Shown: one piece after another, positions 18,906 to 26,693 of the stretch | How the letters are laid out: every line of letters starts with the position of its first letter | Numbering within the stretch: the first letter of the stretch is position 1 | The notes under the pieces: model-generated | The model's input: only the letters and a program-made list of their open reading frames with translations | What the model was told of the DNA's origin: nothing | Databases searched by the model: none | Position numbers and translations under genes: made by a program | Assembly: GCF_002024505.1 (NCBI RefSeq) | Contig: NZ_CP019402.1 | Span: 3,596,001-3,660,000, forward strand | Origin: Plantibacter flavus | GTDB lineage: Bacteria > Actinomycetota > Actinomycetes > Actinomycetales > Microbacteriaceae | Length of the DNA stretch: 64,000 bases | Reading direction: 5' to 3'

Positions 18906-19852
18906 TCCTTCAGCCCTCCGGCTCCGACGTTCTGCAACAAGCGTTTCTGGATGATGATGTAGAGGATCACGACCGGGATGATGACGATCACCATGCCCGC
19001 GTACAACCGCCCGTAGTCGGCTGCCGCACGCTGTGCCTGGAACAGGTTGAGCAGTCCCACCTGCAGCGTCTTGTTCTCGCCCGGGATGAGCGACAGGGAG
19101 ATGATGTAGTCGTTCCAGTAGCTCAGGAAGTTGAACAGGATCGCCGTGCTGATCGCCGGCATCGCCATGGGCAGCATGACCGTCCGCATCGTGCGGAACC
19201 GGGACGCACCGTCGAGCGTGGCGGCCTCCTCATAGGACACCGGGATGGTGCGGAAGTAGGCGAGCAGCAGGTAGATCGTGAACGGCAGCGACGTCGCCGC
19301 GTAGACGAGCCCCAGCACGAACAGGTTGTCGATGAAGAAGCCGCTCGGCATGAAGGTCCGCAGGGCCTTGTCCCACCCGAGCAGCATGAGGAAGATCGGG
19401 ATGACGATGTAGTTCACGTTGATGAACAGACCGGCGAGCAGCAGTGTCTCGAGGATCGACTTGCCGCGGAACTCGAACCGCGCCAGCGCATAGGCGGCCG
19501 GCACGGCGATGATCAGCACGAAGCAGAGGCCGACGACCGTGACGAGCAGGGAGTTGAGCAGATACGGGCCCATGTTGGCGGCGACGAACGCGTCGACGAA
19601 GTTCTGCCAGTGCAGGCCCTCCGGGAGCGCCCAGGGGTTGCCGTAGAACTCGCCCTTGGTCTTGACCGATGCCATGACGACCCAGAGCACGGGCACCAGG
19701 ATCATGAGCGAGATGAGGATCAGGACGAGGTTCGAGATCCACGACACCGGCCGACGACGACGGACGCGCTGACGGGAGGTCGGACCAGGCGGGACCGACG
19801 AGGACGGCGGCGTGACGATCGGGGGGACTGGGGCTGAGGTGGTCGTGGTCAT
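18902..19852 (-). CDS. Carbohydrate ABC permease, MalG type
   Basis: This 316-aa inner-membrane permease has six predicted helices. The first 35 residues are a cytoplasmic, Pro/Thr-rich tail. The EAA motif that contacts the ATPase reads EEAATLDGASRFRTMRTVML (about 215-234). It pairs with the MalF-type gene just upstream, whose TGA overlaps this ATG by one base (TGATG). No ATPase is encoded here; in Actinobacteria a shared MsiK-type ATPase usually serves such CUT1 importers. Confidence 0.94.
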   Translation of the reverse strand: MTTTTSAPVPPIVTPPSSSVPPGPTSRQRVRRRRPVSWISNLVLILISLMILVPVLWVVMASVKTKGEFYGNPWALPEGLHWQNFVDAFVAANMGPYLLNSLLVTVVGLCFVLIIAVPAAYALARFEFRGKSILETLLLAGLFINVNYIVIPIFLMLLGWDKALRTFMPSGFFIDNLFVLGLVYAATSLPFTIYLLLAYFRTIPVSYEEAATLDGASRFRTMRTVMLPMAMPAISTAILFNFLSYWNDYIISLSLIPGENKTLQVGLLNLFQAQRAAADYGRLYAGMVIVIIPVVILYIIIQKRLLQNVGAGGLKE

Positions 19853-20760
19853 CAGAATTGGAGGACCTCTCGCTTGGTCGCGCGGCTGATGATGAGCGCC
19901 GCGAGGAATGAGAACAGGAAGATCGCTGTCCCGATGGCCATGCCGTAGCCGTAACTCGAGTTCGTGTACGCCTGCTTGTACATGTAGTCGAGGAGGACCT
20001 CGGAGGCGCCGTCCGGACCGCCGCCGGTGAGTGCCCGGACGAGCACGAACGCGAGGTTGATCGAGCTGATGATGAAGAAGATGAGGGACGTGCGGAGCGT
20101 CTCCCAGACGAGCGGCAGCGTGATGTCGAAGAACTGCCGGAACGGGCCGGCACCGTCGAGCGCGGAGGCCTCGTAGATCTCGGCCGGGATGTTCGACATG
20201 CCCGACATGTAGAGCACGAGGTAGTAGCCGAGGGACTGCCAGACCATCGCGAAGGCGATGCTGTACATGATGATCTTCTGGTCGCCGAGCCAGACCTGCG
20301 ACAACGAACCGAGGCCGAGGAAGTTCAACGAACCGTTGATGAGACCGTTCTGCTGGTCGTACACCGCGGAGAAGATCGCTGCGACGACGACGATGGACAG
20401 CACGCTCGGCAGGTAGAGGACGAACCGGTACAGGTTGCTCGCCCGCACCTTGCCCTGGGTCATGACCCCGGCGAGGACGAGCCCGCCGGCCATCGTCACG
20501 ATGGAGACGACGACGAGCAGGAAGACGGTGTTCTGGAACGCCCGGACGAACTGCATGTCACCGGCGAGGGCGATGAAGTTGTCGAAGCCGGCGAACGTGG
20601 GGGTGCCGCCGACGCCGGTCCAGTTGTAGAGCGACATCCGGAAGACGTCGAAGGTCGGGACGACCATGAAGAGCACGTAGAGGATGATCGCGGGCGCGAC
20701 GCACAGCAGCACGAAGCGGTTCTTCCCACGGGTGTTGAGGGAGACGGGGCGTCTGGCCAC
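19852..20760 (-). CDS. Carbohydrate ABC permease, MalF type
   Basis: This is a 302-aa permease with six helices, starting MARRPVSLNTRGKNRFVLLC. Its EAA motif YEASALDGAGPFRQFFDITL lies near residues 195-214. It comes after the binding-protein gene, separated by a strong hairpin (20786-20823), and overlaps the MalG-type gene by one base. AAAGGACGCGCTGTGGCC lies around its start; ATG 20760 is the plausible start. Confidence 0.94.
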   Translation of the reverse strand: MARRPVSLNTRGKNRFVLLCVAPAIILYVLFMVVPTFDVFRMSLYNWTGVGGTPTFAGFDNFIALAGDMQFVRAFQNTVFLLVVVSIVTMAGGLVLAGVMTQGKVRASNLYRFVLYLPSVLSIVVVAAIFSAVYDQQNGLINGSLNFLGLGSLSQVWLGDQKIIMYSIAFAMVWQSLGYYLVLYMSGMSNIPAEIYEASALDGAGPFRQFFDITLPLVWETLRTSLIFFIISSINLAFVLVRALTGGGPDGASEVLLDYMYKQAYTNSSYGYGMAIGTAIFLFSFLAALIISRATKREVLQF

Positions 20761-20785
20761 AGCGCGTCCTTTCTGCGAGGAGGGT

Positions 20786-20823
20786 GGTGCGCCCGTCCGA
20801 CCAGGGGATCGGACGGGCGCACC
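20786..20823 (-). terminator. Intra-operon hairpin after the binding-protein gene
   Basis: GGTGCGCCCGTCCGA (20786-20800) pairs perfectly with TCGGACGGGCGCACC (20809-20823) over an 8-base loop. It sits between the binding-protein stop (20832) and the permease start (20760). Such stem-loops commonly stop part of the transcripts or protect the upstream mRNA, giving more binding protein than permease. Confidence 0.8.
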
Positions 20824-20831
20824 GGTTCGGA

Positions 20832-22160
20832 TCAGCCCGCGAGCTGGTCGGTGAGCTTGTTGCTCGCCTCGTTGACCTGGTTCTGCCAGTCCTCGAGGGT
20901 CATGGTGCCGGAGAGGACGCTGTTGGCCGCGTCGAAGAGCGTGGCCTTCAGGTCGACGCCGGGGACCGGCTTGGTCGCGGCGAAGGCACCGACGACGGCC
21001 TCGACGCCGGGCTCACTGTAGACGGCGTAGAAGTCCTTCGCCTCACCGGTCAGGCGCTCAGGGAGCCCCTGGATCGGCTGGATGGCGTTCGCCTTCGCGA
21101 AGATGTCTGCGGCCTCGTCCGAGTACAGGTACGCGATGAAGTCCTTCGCCGCGTCCTTGTGCGCCGCCTCCTTCGGGACCCACGCCGACTCGACGAACGT
21201 CGTCAGGTAGCGCGTGCCGTCGGCCTCGGGAGCGGGGACCGGGGTGAGCCCCCACTGGAACCCGTCGGTGCGCGGGGCCTCCTTCATCTCGTTCGCGATC
21301 CAGGAGCCGTTCGGCATGAAGAGCGTCGTGCCGTCGAGGATGGTCTGCTGGTTCTTCGTGAAGTCCTGCCCGTTCGCGTAGCCGACCGTGGTCGGGGCCG
21401 CGTAGCTGAGGAGCTTCGTCGTGAGCTCGAGCGCCTCGGTGGCCTCATCCGTCTTCCACACGTCCTGCTTGTAGGTGAGGACGTCGTTCAGGAACTCCGG
21501 TCCGCCCACTGCCGACAGCAGCGAGAAGAAGTAGGAGTCGAGGTAGCCCGCCGTCGGGTAGGTGAACAGCGAGATGCCCTCGGCCTTCGCGGTGTCGCCG
21601 AGCTCGAACATCTCGTCCCAGGTGGTGGGGACGGTCCATCCGTTGTCGGCGAACAGTTTCTGGTTGTACACGAGGCCGGTCGGCGACGCGTACATCGGCA
21701 TCAGGTAGACCTTGTCGTCGCCGTAGGGATTGGTGTTGAGGTTGCCGACGATGCCGGGGGTCAGCTTGTCGCCGACCGTGACGTCCTCGCCGGGGATCTT
21801 CTCGTCGAGGACACCGGTGAGGTCTTCCAGGTTGTTGTCGCGGACGAAGGACTCGGTGAAGCCCTCCTTCGCACCGAGGCCGAGGAAGACGAGGTCCGGG
21901 TAGTCACCGGCCGCGACCTGCGGGGTGAGTTCGTCGGCGAGGGTCTTGCTCGTGGTGAGCTCGATCTTCACGTCGGGGTTGAGCTTCTCGTAGGCCGCGA
22001 CCACCTCCTTGTACATCTCGGCGCCGTAGCCGCCTTCGAATGCGGCGATCTTCAGGGTGTCGGCGTCGTCGCCGCCCGTCCCGGAGTTGCCCGCACAGCC
22101 GGCGAGCATGCCGACCGTCGCGACGGCGGCGATGACGCCGAGGGTTCTGGTGCGCTTCAT
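20832..22160 (-). CDS. Sugar-binding lipoprotein of a CUT1 importer
   Basis: This 442-aa extracellular substrate-binding protein (SBP_bac_1 family) has a lipobox LAGC near residue 21 followed by a Gly/Asp-rich linker. The mature domain opens TLKIAAFEGGYGAEMYKEVV, a start seen in NgcE-like proteins that bind chitobiose or other oligosaccharides, so an oligosaccharide ligand is likely. The frame is open to 22253, but the signal peptide sets ATG 22160. It precedes two permeases and follows the beta-helix surface protein; together they look like capture, cleavage and uptake of one glycan. Confidence 0.92.
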   Translation of the reverse strand: MKRTRTLGVIAAVATVGMLAGCAGNSGTGGDDADTLKIAAFEGGYGAEMYKEVVAAYEKLNPDVKIELTTSKTLADELTPQVAAGDYPDLVFLGLGAKEGFTESFVRDNNLEDLTGVLDEKIPGEDVTVGDKLTPGIVGNLNTNPYGDDKVYLMPMYASPTGLVYNQKLFADNGWTVPTTWDEMFELGDTAKAEGISLFTYPTAGYLDSYFFSLLSAVGGPEFLNDVLTYKQDVWKTDEATEALELTTKLLSYAAPTTVGYANGQDFTKNQQTILDGTTLFMPNGSWIANEMKEAPRTDGFQWGLTPVPAPEADGTRYLTTFVESAWVPKEAAHKDAAKDFIAYLYSDEAADIFAKANAIQPIQGLPERLTGEAKDFYAVYSEPGVEAVVGAFAATKPVPGVDLKATLFDAANSVLSGTMTLEDWQNQVNEASNKLTDQLAG

Positions 22161-22249
22161 GACAAGGGTCCTTCCCAGTGCTGGTGGGTGGTGCAGGGGG
22201 TGGTGGGGGTGTGTTGTGGTGCGGGGATGGGCGAGGGTGCTGCGGTCCG

Positions 22250-25200
22250 TCATCGGTTCATGGCCGATGCGCGACGGGCCCGCAGGGTGAGTGCTGCTGC
22301 TCCGGCCAGCAGGAGGAGGATCCCCGCACCTGCCGGCACGAGGCCGTCGACTCCGGTGCTCGCAAGCGAACCGCCGTTGGAACCGGTACCGGTGGCGCCA
22401 GATCCACCGGTACCGGGGCTTCCTGCGCTGGGCGTGCCGGGCGTACCCGGTCCACCCGGCGTGACCGGGGTGCCGCCACCGGGCTCGAAGGCCTCGATCG
22501 CGGCGTTCAGCGCGACGACCGCAGCTTGCACGTCGGCGTTCGTCACGGCGGTGTTGCCGGTCGCGACGGTGTCGCGGTTGACGAGGGCCAGGACCGCCTC
22601 GGCCGAGGCGACCGCCGCGGTCAACGTCTCGGCACCGTCCGCCGCCGGAGCAGCGGCGCGCGCCGACTGAGCCGCGGCCGGCGTCGGGGCGAGGAGGGCC
22701 TTCGCCGTGCCGATCGACGCCGCGAGTTCGGTCGTGTCGACGATCTCGACCGTGACCCGCTTGGTCGCGTTCGAGCCGAACTCGAAGACGACCCCGGAGG
22801 TACCGAGCTCCTTGTCGGCGGCGAACGCGTTCGTGAGGGTGATCGTCGCGCCCTCCGCGGTGTCGGTGCGGATGTAGTCGGCACTGTCGAGGCTGCCGAC
22901 GATGGCGCCGGAGGGCTGGACGTACCGGAGACCGGTGAGCGTGTCACCGTCGAGGTCGACCGTGAACGTGGGCAGGTTGTCGGGGTCCTCGGCCATCGCG
23001 GCGTTCTTGTCCATGACCGCTGCCGTCGGGGTCACCGTGGGGTCGGTTGCGGCTACCGCACTGTTGAAGACGCTGATGGTGGTCAGGGTCGGCGCGTAGA
23101 TCTGGCCTGGCAGGAGACTCTCGAGCGACACCCGGAGCTTGGAGCTGGTGACGGATTCGAAGTCCTTCACGACCTTGCTCGCGCCGATCCCGGTCTGGGA
23201 GGAGAACGTCACCCAGGCCCCGGCCGCCGCGTCCCATCGCTGCAGGGAGAAGGCGTTGACGCGAGGATCGGTGCCCGAGTCGGTGAACTCCGAGAGGTCG
23301 ACCTCGTCGAAGGTCGTGTCGGCACCGAAGTCGATGTCGATCGTCAGCGGATAGGTGGCGTCGTCGGCACCGGCCCAGCGCGTCGCCGGGTCGCCGTCGA
23401 CGAGCTTGCCCGCGTTGAACTCGAAGTCGTTGTGCGGGTGCGTGCTGCTGGCGACGATCGGCTTGCCCTTGGCGAGGTCGACGCGCGTGTCCACGCCCTC
23501 GTTCTCGATCGGGTCAGTGTCGACCGGGTTCTCGACCTTCGTCCCGACCGCGGCCTCGTACAGCCCGATGTCGACGCCGTCACCGTAGTAGAGCTCGGTG
23601 CCGAAGAAGTCGTCCGAGCCGATGCGCTCGTTGTACCGGCCGGCATCGATCAGCGGCGAGGTCTCCTGCAGCTTGAACAGGGACGCGGAGTCGCGGATGG
23701 CGTCGACGCCGGCGTCCTTGGCGTAGTCGGCGGGGTTCCCGACGAACTGCGGGTCGCCGACGACGGCACGCTTGTCCACCGGCTGGTTGGCCGACTGCGC
23801 CCCGCTCGCCTCGAAGTAGGCGTTGTTCGAGAACACGCCCTTGTCGAGGCCGCCGGCCTTCCGTGCCCAGTTCGTGGAGGTGGTCGTCGAGGTGTTGTAG
23901 AAGATGTTGTTCGCGAAGTAGACGCGGTCCTTCAGCACCTCGTCGTGGAAGCTCTCGAGCTCCGCGCCGTCGTAGACGAAGACGTTGTTGAGGATGTACG
24001 TGGGCGAGTAGTTCGACGACAGCATGTTCTTGAAGATCACACCGTTGTCGTTGACGCTGAGGTTGTAGCGGGCTATCGAGTTGGAGCTGTTGCCCATGTA
24101 GGACATCCAGCCGCCCTGGTTGTCGTGCGAGTAGTTGTGCTCGTAGGCGACGTTGAAGTTGGTGAACTCGAGGTCCCACGGGGTCGCGTCGTACTCGTTG
24201 GCGGGGCCGCCGTAGATCTCGTTGAAGCGCATCACGCTGTCGGCGCCGGCCCACAGGTAGAGGCCTGCGGAGACCTGGTTGTAGCGCTCGAGCCAGCCGT
24301 TGGCCTCGTTGTACTCGGCGGTCAGGCGCTGGGTGTTCGCGAACTGGAACGGACCCTGGCCGGTGCTCTCGGCGTAGTTGTGACTGATCGTCACGTCGCG
24401 GCTGTAGAGGTCGCGGTCGCGGACCCAGAGCTGTTCCCAACCCTCGTGGTACTTGCCGGAGGCGTCCGTCTGGCCCTGCTGGTCGCCGAACCAGTTGAAC
24501 GCGAACTGCACCGCGTGCAGCTCGACCTTCTCGAAGGTGTTGTCCTGGATGCTGATGTCCTCGAAGTGGTGGCCACCCGTCGGGTACGCCGTGTACTGCT
24601 GCGAACCGAACACCTGGAAGTTGACCCCGGCGTAGTGGATCTTCTGCCAGGAGCTCGGGCCGTCGATGTCGTGGGCGAAGACGTTCGATATCGAGATCCC
24701 GCGCATGATCGAGTCGGCGCCGGCCTCGAGCTTGTCGGCGTTGATCGAGACGGAGATGCCGTCGCGGACGTAGCTGCCCGTGGTGATGTCGGTGGCGAAG
24801 TCGTCGTCGTTCGACACCTCGAGGTTCGCGATGTGGACGTACTGCTGGTTGCGGAGGATCACCGCGCCGGTCAGTCCGACGGTCTCGGGGTTCTTGACAC
24901 CGGGACTCGTGAAGGGGCTGGGGACCTGTCCGTTCGTCGCGATGTAGGGACGGCGCGCACCGGCGTCACCGTACGCGTCGATGACGATGGGCGCGGTCTC
25001 GGTGCCCGAACCCTTCGGCCACAGGGAGGTGTTCGACCAGGTCTCGCCGGCCTTCAGCAGCACGCGGTCGCCCGGCGCGAAGGTCTTCGCGTTGACCGGG
25101 GTGAAGCTCTTCCAGGCGGTGGCCGCCGACGTGCCGGTGGCCGTGTCGTCCCCGGCGGTGGCGTCGACGAAGTAGTCCGTGCCACCCGTCGTGTTCGGGG

Positions 25201-25408
25201 TGTCACCGGCCCAGCCTGTCGGCGCGGCCGCCGCCTGGACGGCGGTCCCCGCGGTGGTCGGTGCCGCGGACGCCGCCGGAGCGAAGGCCGTGGCGAAGAG
25301 GGCGGAGAGCCCGAGGACGGCGAGTCCTCGGAGGGCGGGGTGCTGGGCTGACCGGTTCCGACGTCTGCGTCGGGGTCCCGGGATCGCCGCGGGGGTGGCG
25401 GTGTTCAT
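22250..25408 (-). CDS. Wall-anchored right-handed beta-helix glycan-acting or glycan-binding protein
   Basis: This is a 1052-aa secreted multidomain protein. A signal peptide ends near residue 48 (ASAA). A right-handed parallel beta-helix (about 70-635) has ladder phrases such as ISNVFAHDIDG, TISHNYAES and ILNNVFVYD, the fold of pectate-lyase-like enzymes. An F5/8-type C (discoidin) module (about 640-770; GKLVDGDPATRWAG), an X2-like Ig module (about 793-890), a FIVAR-like helical module (about 893-973) and a Gly/Pro/Thr linker follow. The end is a sorting signal: LASTG (1015), a hydrophobic helix and RARR. It should sit on the wall and open or bind a polysaccharide. Its start overlaps the stop of the foldase-like gene. 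The lyase or hydrolase residues are not identifiable by eye. Confidence 0.88.
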   Translation of the reverse strand: MNTATPAAIPGPRRRRRNRSAQHPALRGLAVLGLSALFATAFAPAASAAPTTAGTAVQAAAAPTGWAGDTPNTTGGTDYFVDATAGDDTATGTSAATAWKSFTPVNAKTFAPGDRVLLKAGETWSNTSLWPKGSGTETAPIVIDAYGDAGARRPYIATNGQVPSPFTSPGVKNPETVGLTGAVILRNQQYVHIANLEVSNDDDFATDITTGSYVRDGISVSINADKLEAGADSIMRGISISNVFAHDIDGPSSWQKIHYAGVNFQVFGSQQYTAYPTGGHHFEDISIQDNTFEKVELHAVQFAFNWFGDQQGQTDASGKYHEGWEQLWVRDRDLYSRDVTISHNYAESTGQGPFQFANTQRLTAEYNEANGWLERYNQVSAGLYLWAGADSVMRFNEIYGGPANEYDATPWDLEFTNFNVAYEHNYSHDNQGGWMSYMGNSSNSIARYNLSVNDNGVIFKNMLSSNYSPTYILNNVFVYDGAELESFHDEVLKDRVYFANNIFYNTSTTTSTNWARKAGGLDKGVFSNNAYFEASGAQSANQPVDKRAVVGDPQFVGNPADYAKDAGVDAIRDSASLFKLQETSPLIDAGRYNERIGSDDFFGTELYYGDGVDIGLYEAAVGTKVENPVDTDPIENEGVDTRVDLAKGKPIVASSTHPHNDFEFNAGKLVDGDPATRWAGADDATYPLTIDIDFGADTTFDEVDLSEFTDSGTDPRVNAFSLQRWDAAAGAWVTFSSQTGIGASKVVKDFESVTSSKLRVSLESLLPGQIYAPTLTTISVFNSAVAATDPTVTPTAAVMDKNAAMAEDPDNLPTFTVDLDGDTLTGLRYVQPSGAIVGSLDSADYIRTDTAEGATITLTNAFAADKELGTSGVVFEFGSNATKRVTVEIVDTTELAASIGTAKALLAPTPAAAQSARAAAPAADGAETLTAAVASAEAVLALVNRDTVATGNTAVTNADVQAAVVALNAAIEAFEPGGGTPVTPGGPGTPGTPSAGSPGTGGSGATGTGSNGGSLASTGVDGLVPAGAGILLLLAGAAALTLRARRASAMNR

Positions 25409-26496
25409 CAGTGCGTGTCCTCCATCGTGAGTTGGTGCAGGGCGTTGCTGTTCATCTGGCGTACTTGGGCCGCGACGCGTTCGGCGATGAGCGCGTCGAG
25501 GGCGGTGCTCTCGAGCTGGGCTCGGATCCGGTCGGCATAGGCGGTGAAGGCGGCGTCCTGGTCGACGGTGACGGCGTCCACGCGGTAGACGACGTGCTCA
25601 CCCAGCTCCACCACGGGCGAGCTGAGCGCACCGGCAGGCAGGGTCGCGACCTCGGCGACGAGGCGCGGGTCGGGTGTGCGGGAGCCGCCGTCGAGGAGAC
25701 CGGTCGCGCCGTCGAGGGTGGACGCGGAGACGGTGGTGTCCGGGTCGGTGCCTGAGACGGCGTCGACGCCCTCCGCGGCGAGTCGTGCCGCGAACTGCTC
25801 GGCGGTGGTCGAGGCGAGCGGCACCGCGATCCGGGTGAGCTGGTAGGTGGAGGCGTTGAGGGTCCAGTCCTCGGCGTGCGCGTCGAAGGCGTCCCGGACC
25901 TCCTCGTCGGAGACGTCGATGACCGGATCCGAGCCCGAGCTCAGTGCAGAGACGAGCCTGGTGCGGAGATCGGCGATCGTCCGGCCGTAGAACTCCTGTG
26001 CGCGGAAGGAGGTGAGTCCGTAGACGACCTCGCCTTCGTCGAGCTGCGCCGCGCGGGCGGTGTTGGTGTCGGCGAGGGCCTGTTCGAATCCGGCGAAGTC
26101 CGAGAACGGGACGAGTCCGCGCTCGTGCCCGAGGTCGAGCACCACGCGGTCGGCCGCGAGCTCGTCGAGGGCCGCCGTCCGGAGTCGATCGATGGCGGTC
26201 GCGTCGCCGAGCGGTGCTTCCCAGTCGACGGAAGCGGATCCGGTCTCGACGAGGACCTCGTTCTCGATGGCGGGTCGGACGCGCTCCATGTGGAAGAGCA
26301 GCTCGTCGCGGGTGACCGAGGCTCCGTCGATGGTCCCCAGCTCGGCGGGTGCCGCACCCGCGCCGCTGACGGCGACACCGACGACGACGGTTCCCGTGAG
26401 CACCAGGGCTCCGGCGGCGAGCAGCAGCCGCGAGCGGTGCCGACCACGTGAGATCGCACCACGGAGGCCGTGGGCGGGAGCGTCGGTGCTGGTCAT
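25408..26496 (-). CDS. Exported SurA/PrsA-like peptidyl-prolyl isomerase (foldase)
   Basis: This 362-aa protein has an N-terminal membrane segment (about residues 22-46, LLLAAGALVLTGTVVVGVAV) and an extracytoplasmic SurA-like helical part (ASVTRDELLFHMERVRPAIENEV). A parvulin/rotamase-like region follows, with VSDEEVRDAFDAHAEDWTL and PAGALSSPVVELGEHVVYRVD, where 'lp.G.lS.pv' is the family hallmark. ATG 26496 gives the membrane segment near the start; the longer frame to 26772 runs through the promoter. Its TGA overlaps the ATG of the giant beta-helix gene by one base, so it is probably a dedicated folding factor for that protein. Confidence 0.83.
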   Translation of the reverse strand: MTSTDAPAHGLRGAISRGRHRSRLLLAAGALVLTGTVVVGVAVSGAGAAPAELGTIDGASVTRDELLFHMERVRPAIENEVLVETGSASVDWEAPLGDATAIDRLRTAALDELAADRVVLDLGHERGLVPFSDFAGFEQALADTNTARAAQLDEGEVVYGLTSFRAQEFYGRTIADLRTRLVSALSSGSDPVIDVSDEEVRDAFDAHAEDWTLNASTYQLTRIAVPLASTTAEQFAARLAAEGVDAVSGTDPDTTVSASTLDGATGLLDGGSRTPDPRLVAEVATLPAGALSSPVVELGEHVVYRVDAVTVDQDAAFTAYADRIRAQLESTALDALIAERVAAQVRQMNSNALHQLTMEDTH

Positions 26497-26561
26497 CGGT
26501 GCGGCCTTTCCGTGGGAGTGGAGCGGGGTCGGCGGTGCTTGGCAGTCATGCTGGCAGAAAA

Positions 26562-26575
26562 TGCTACGGATAACA
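26562..26575. promoter_or_regulatory. LacI-type operator candidate 1 (glycan locus)
   Basis: TGCTACGGATAACA is a near-palindrome of the form TGnnA-N4-TAACA. It lies in the AT-rich divergent region between the foldase gene (26496) and the GH35 gene (26694). The same form occurs at 26628-26641 and upstream of the LacI gene at 29669-29682. Confidence 0.7.
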
Positions 26576-26627
26576 ATCGATGACTCGAAAGCGTTACAAA
26601 TCGGCTGAATTGAGCCAAGTAAAGGCT

Positions 26628-26641
26628 TGGCATCCATAACA
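26628..26641. promoter_or_regulatory. LacI-type operator candidate 2 (glycan locus)
   Basis: TGGCATCCATAACA matches the TGnnA-N4-TAACA pattern and lies 66 bp from candidate 1 (start to start), 53 bp before the GH35 start. Two spaced sites would suit a LacI dimer-of-dimers loop over both promoters. Confidence 0.65.
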
Positions 26642-26693
26642 TGCATGGCCCATAGTGGAAGTCCGTACGCCGATCCGAGGAGACGACCGCACC

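Noticed and set aside
20786..20823. A possible riboswitch between the binding-protein and permease genes.
   Set aside because: It is a plain perfect stem with an 8-base loop inside an operon; there is no conserved aptamer-like sequence.
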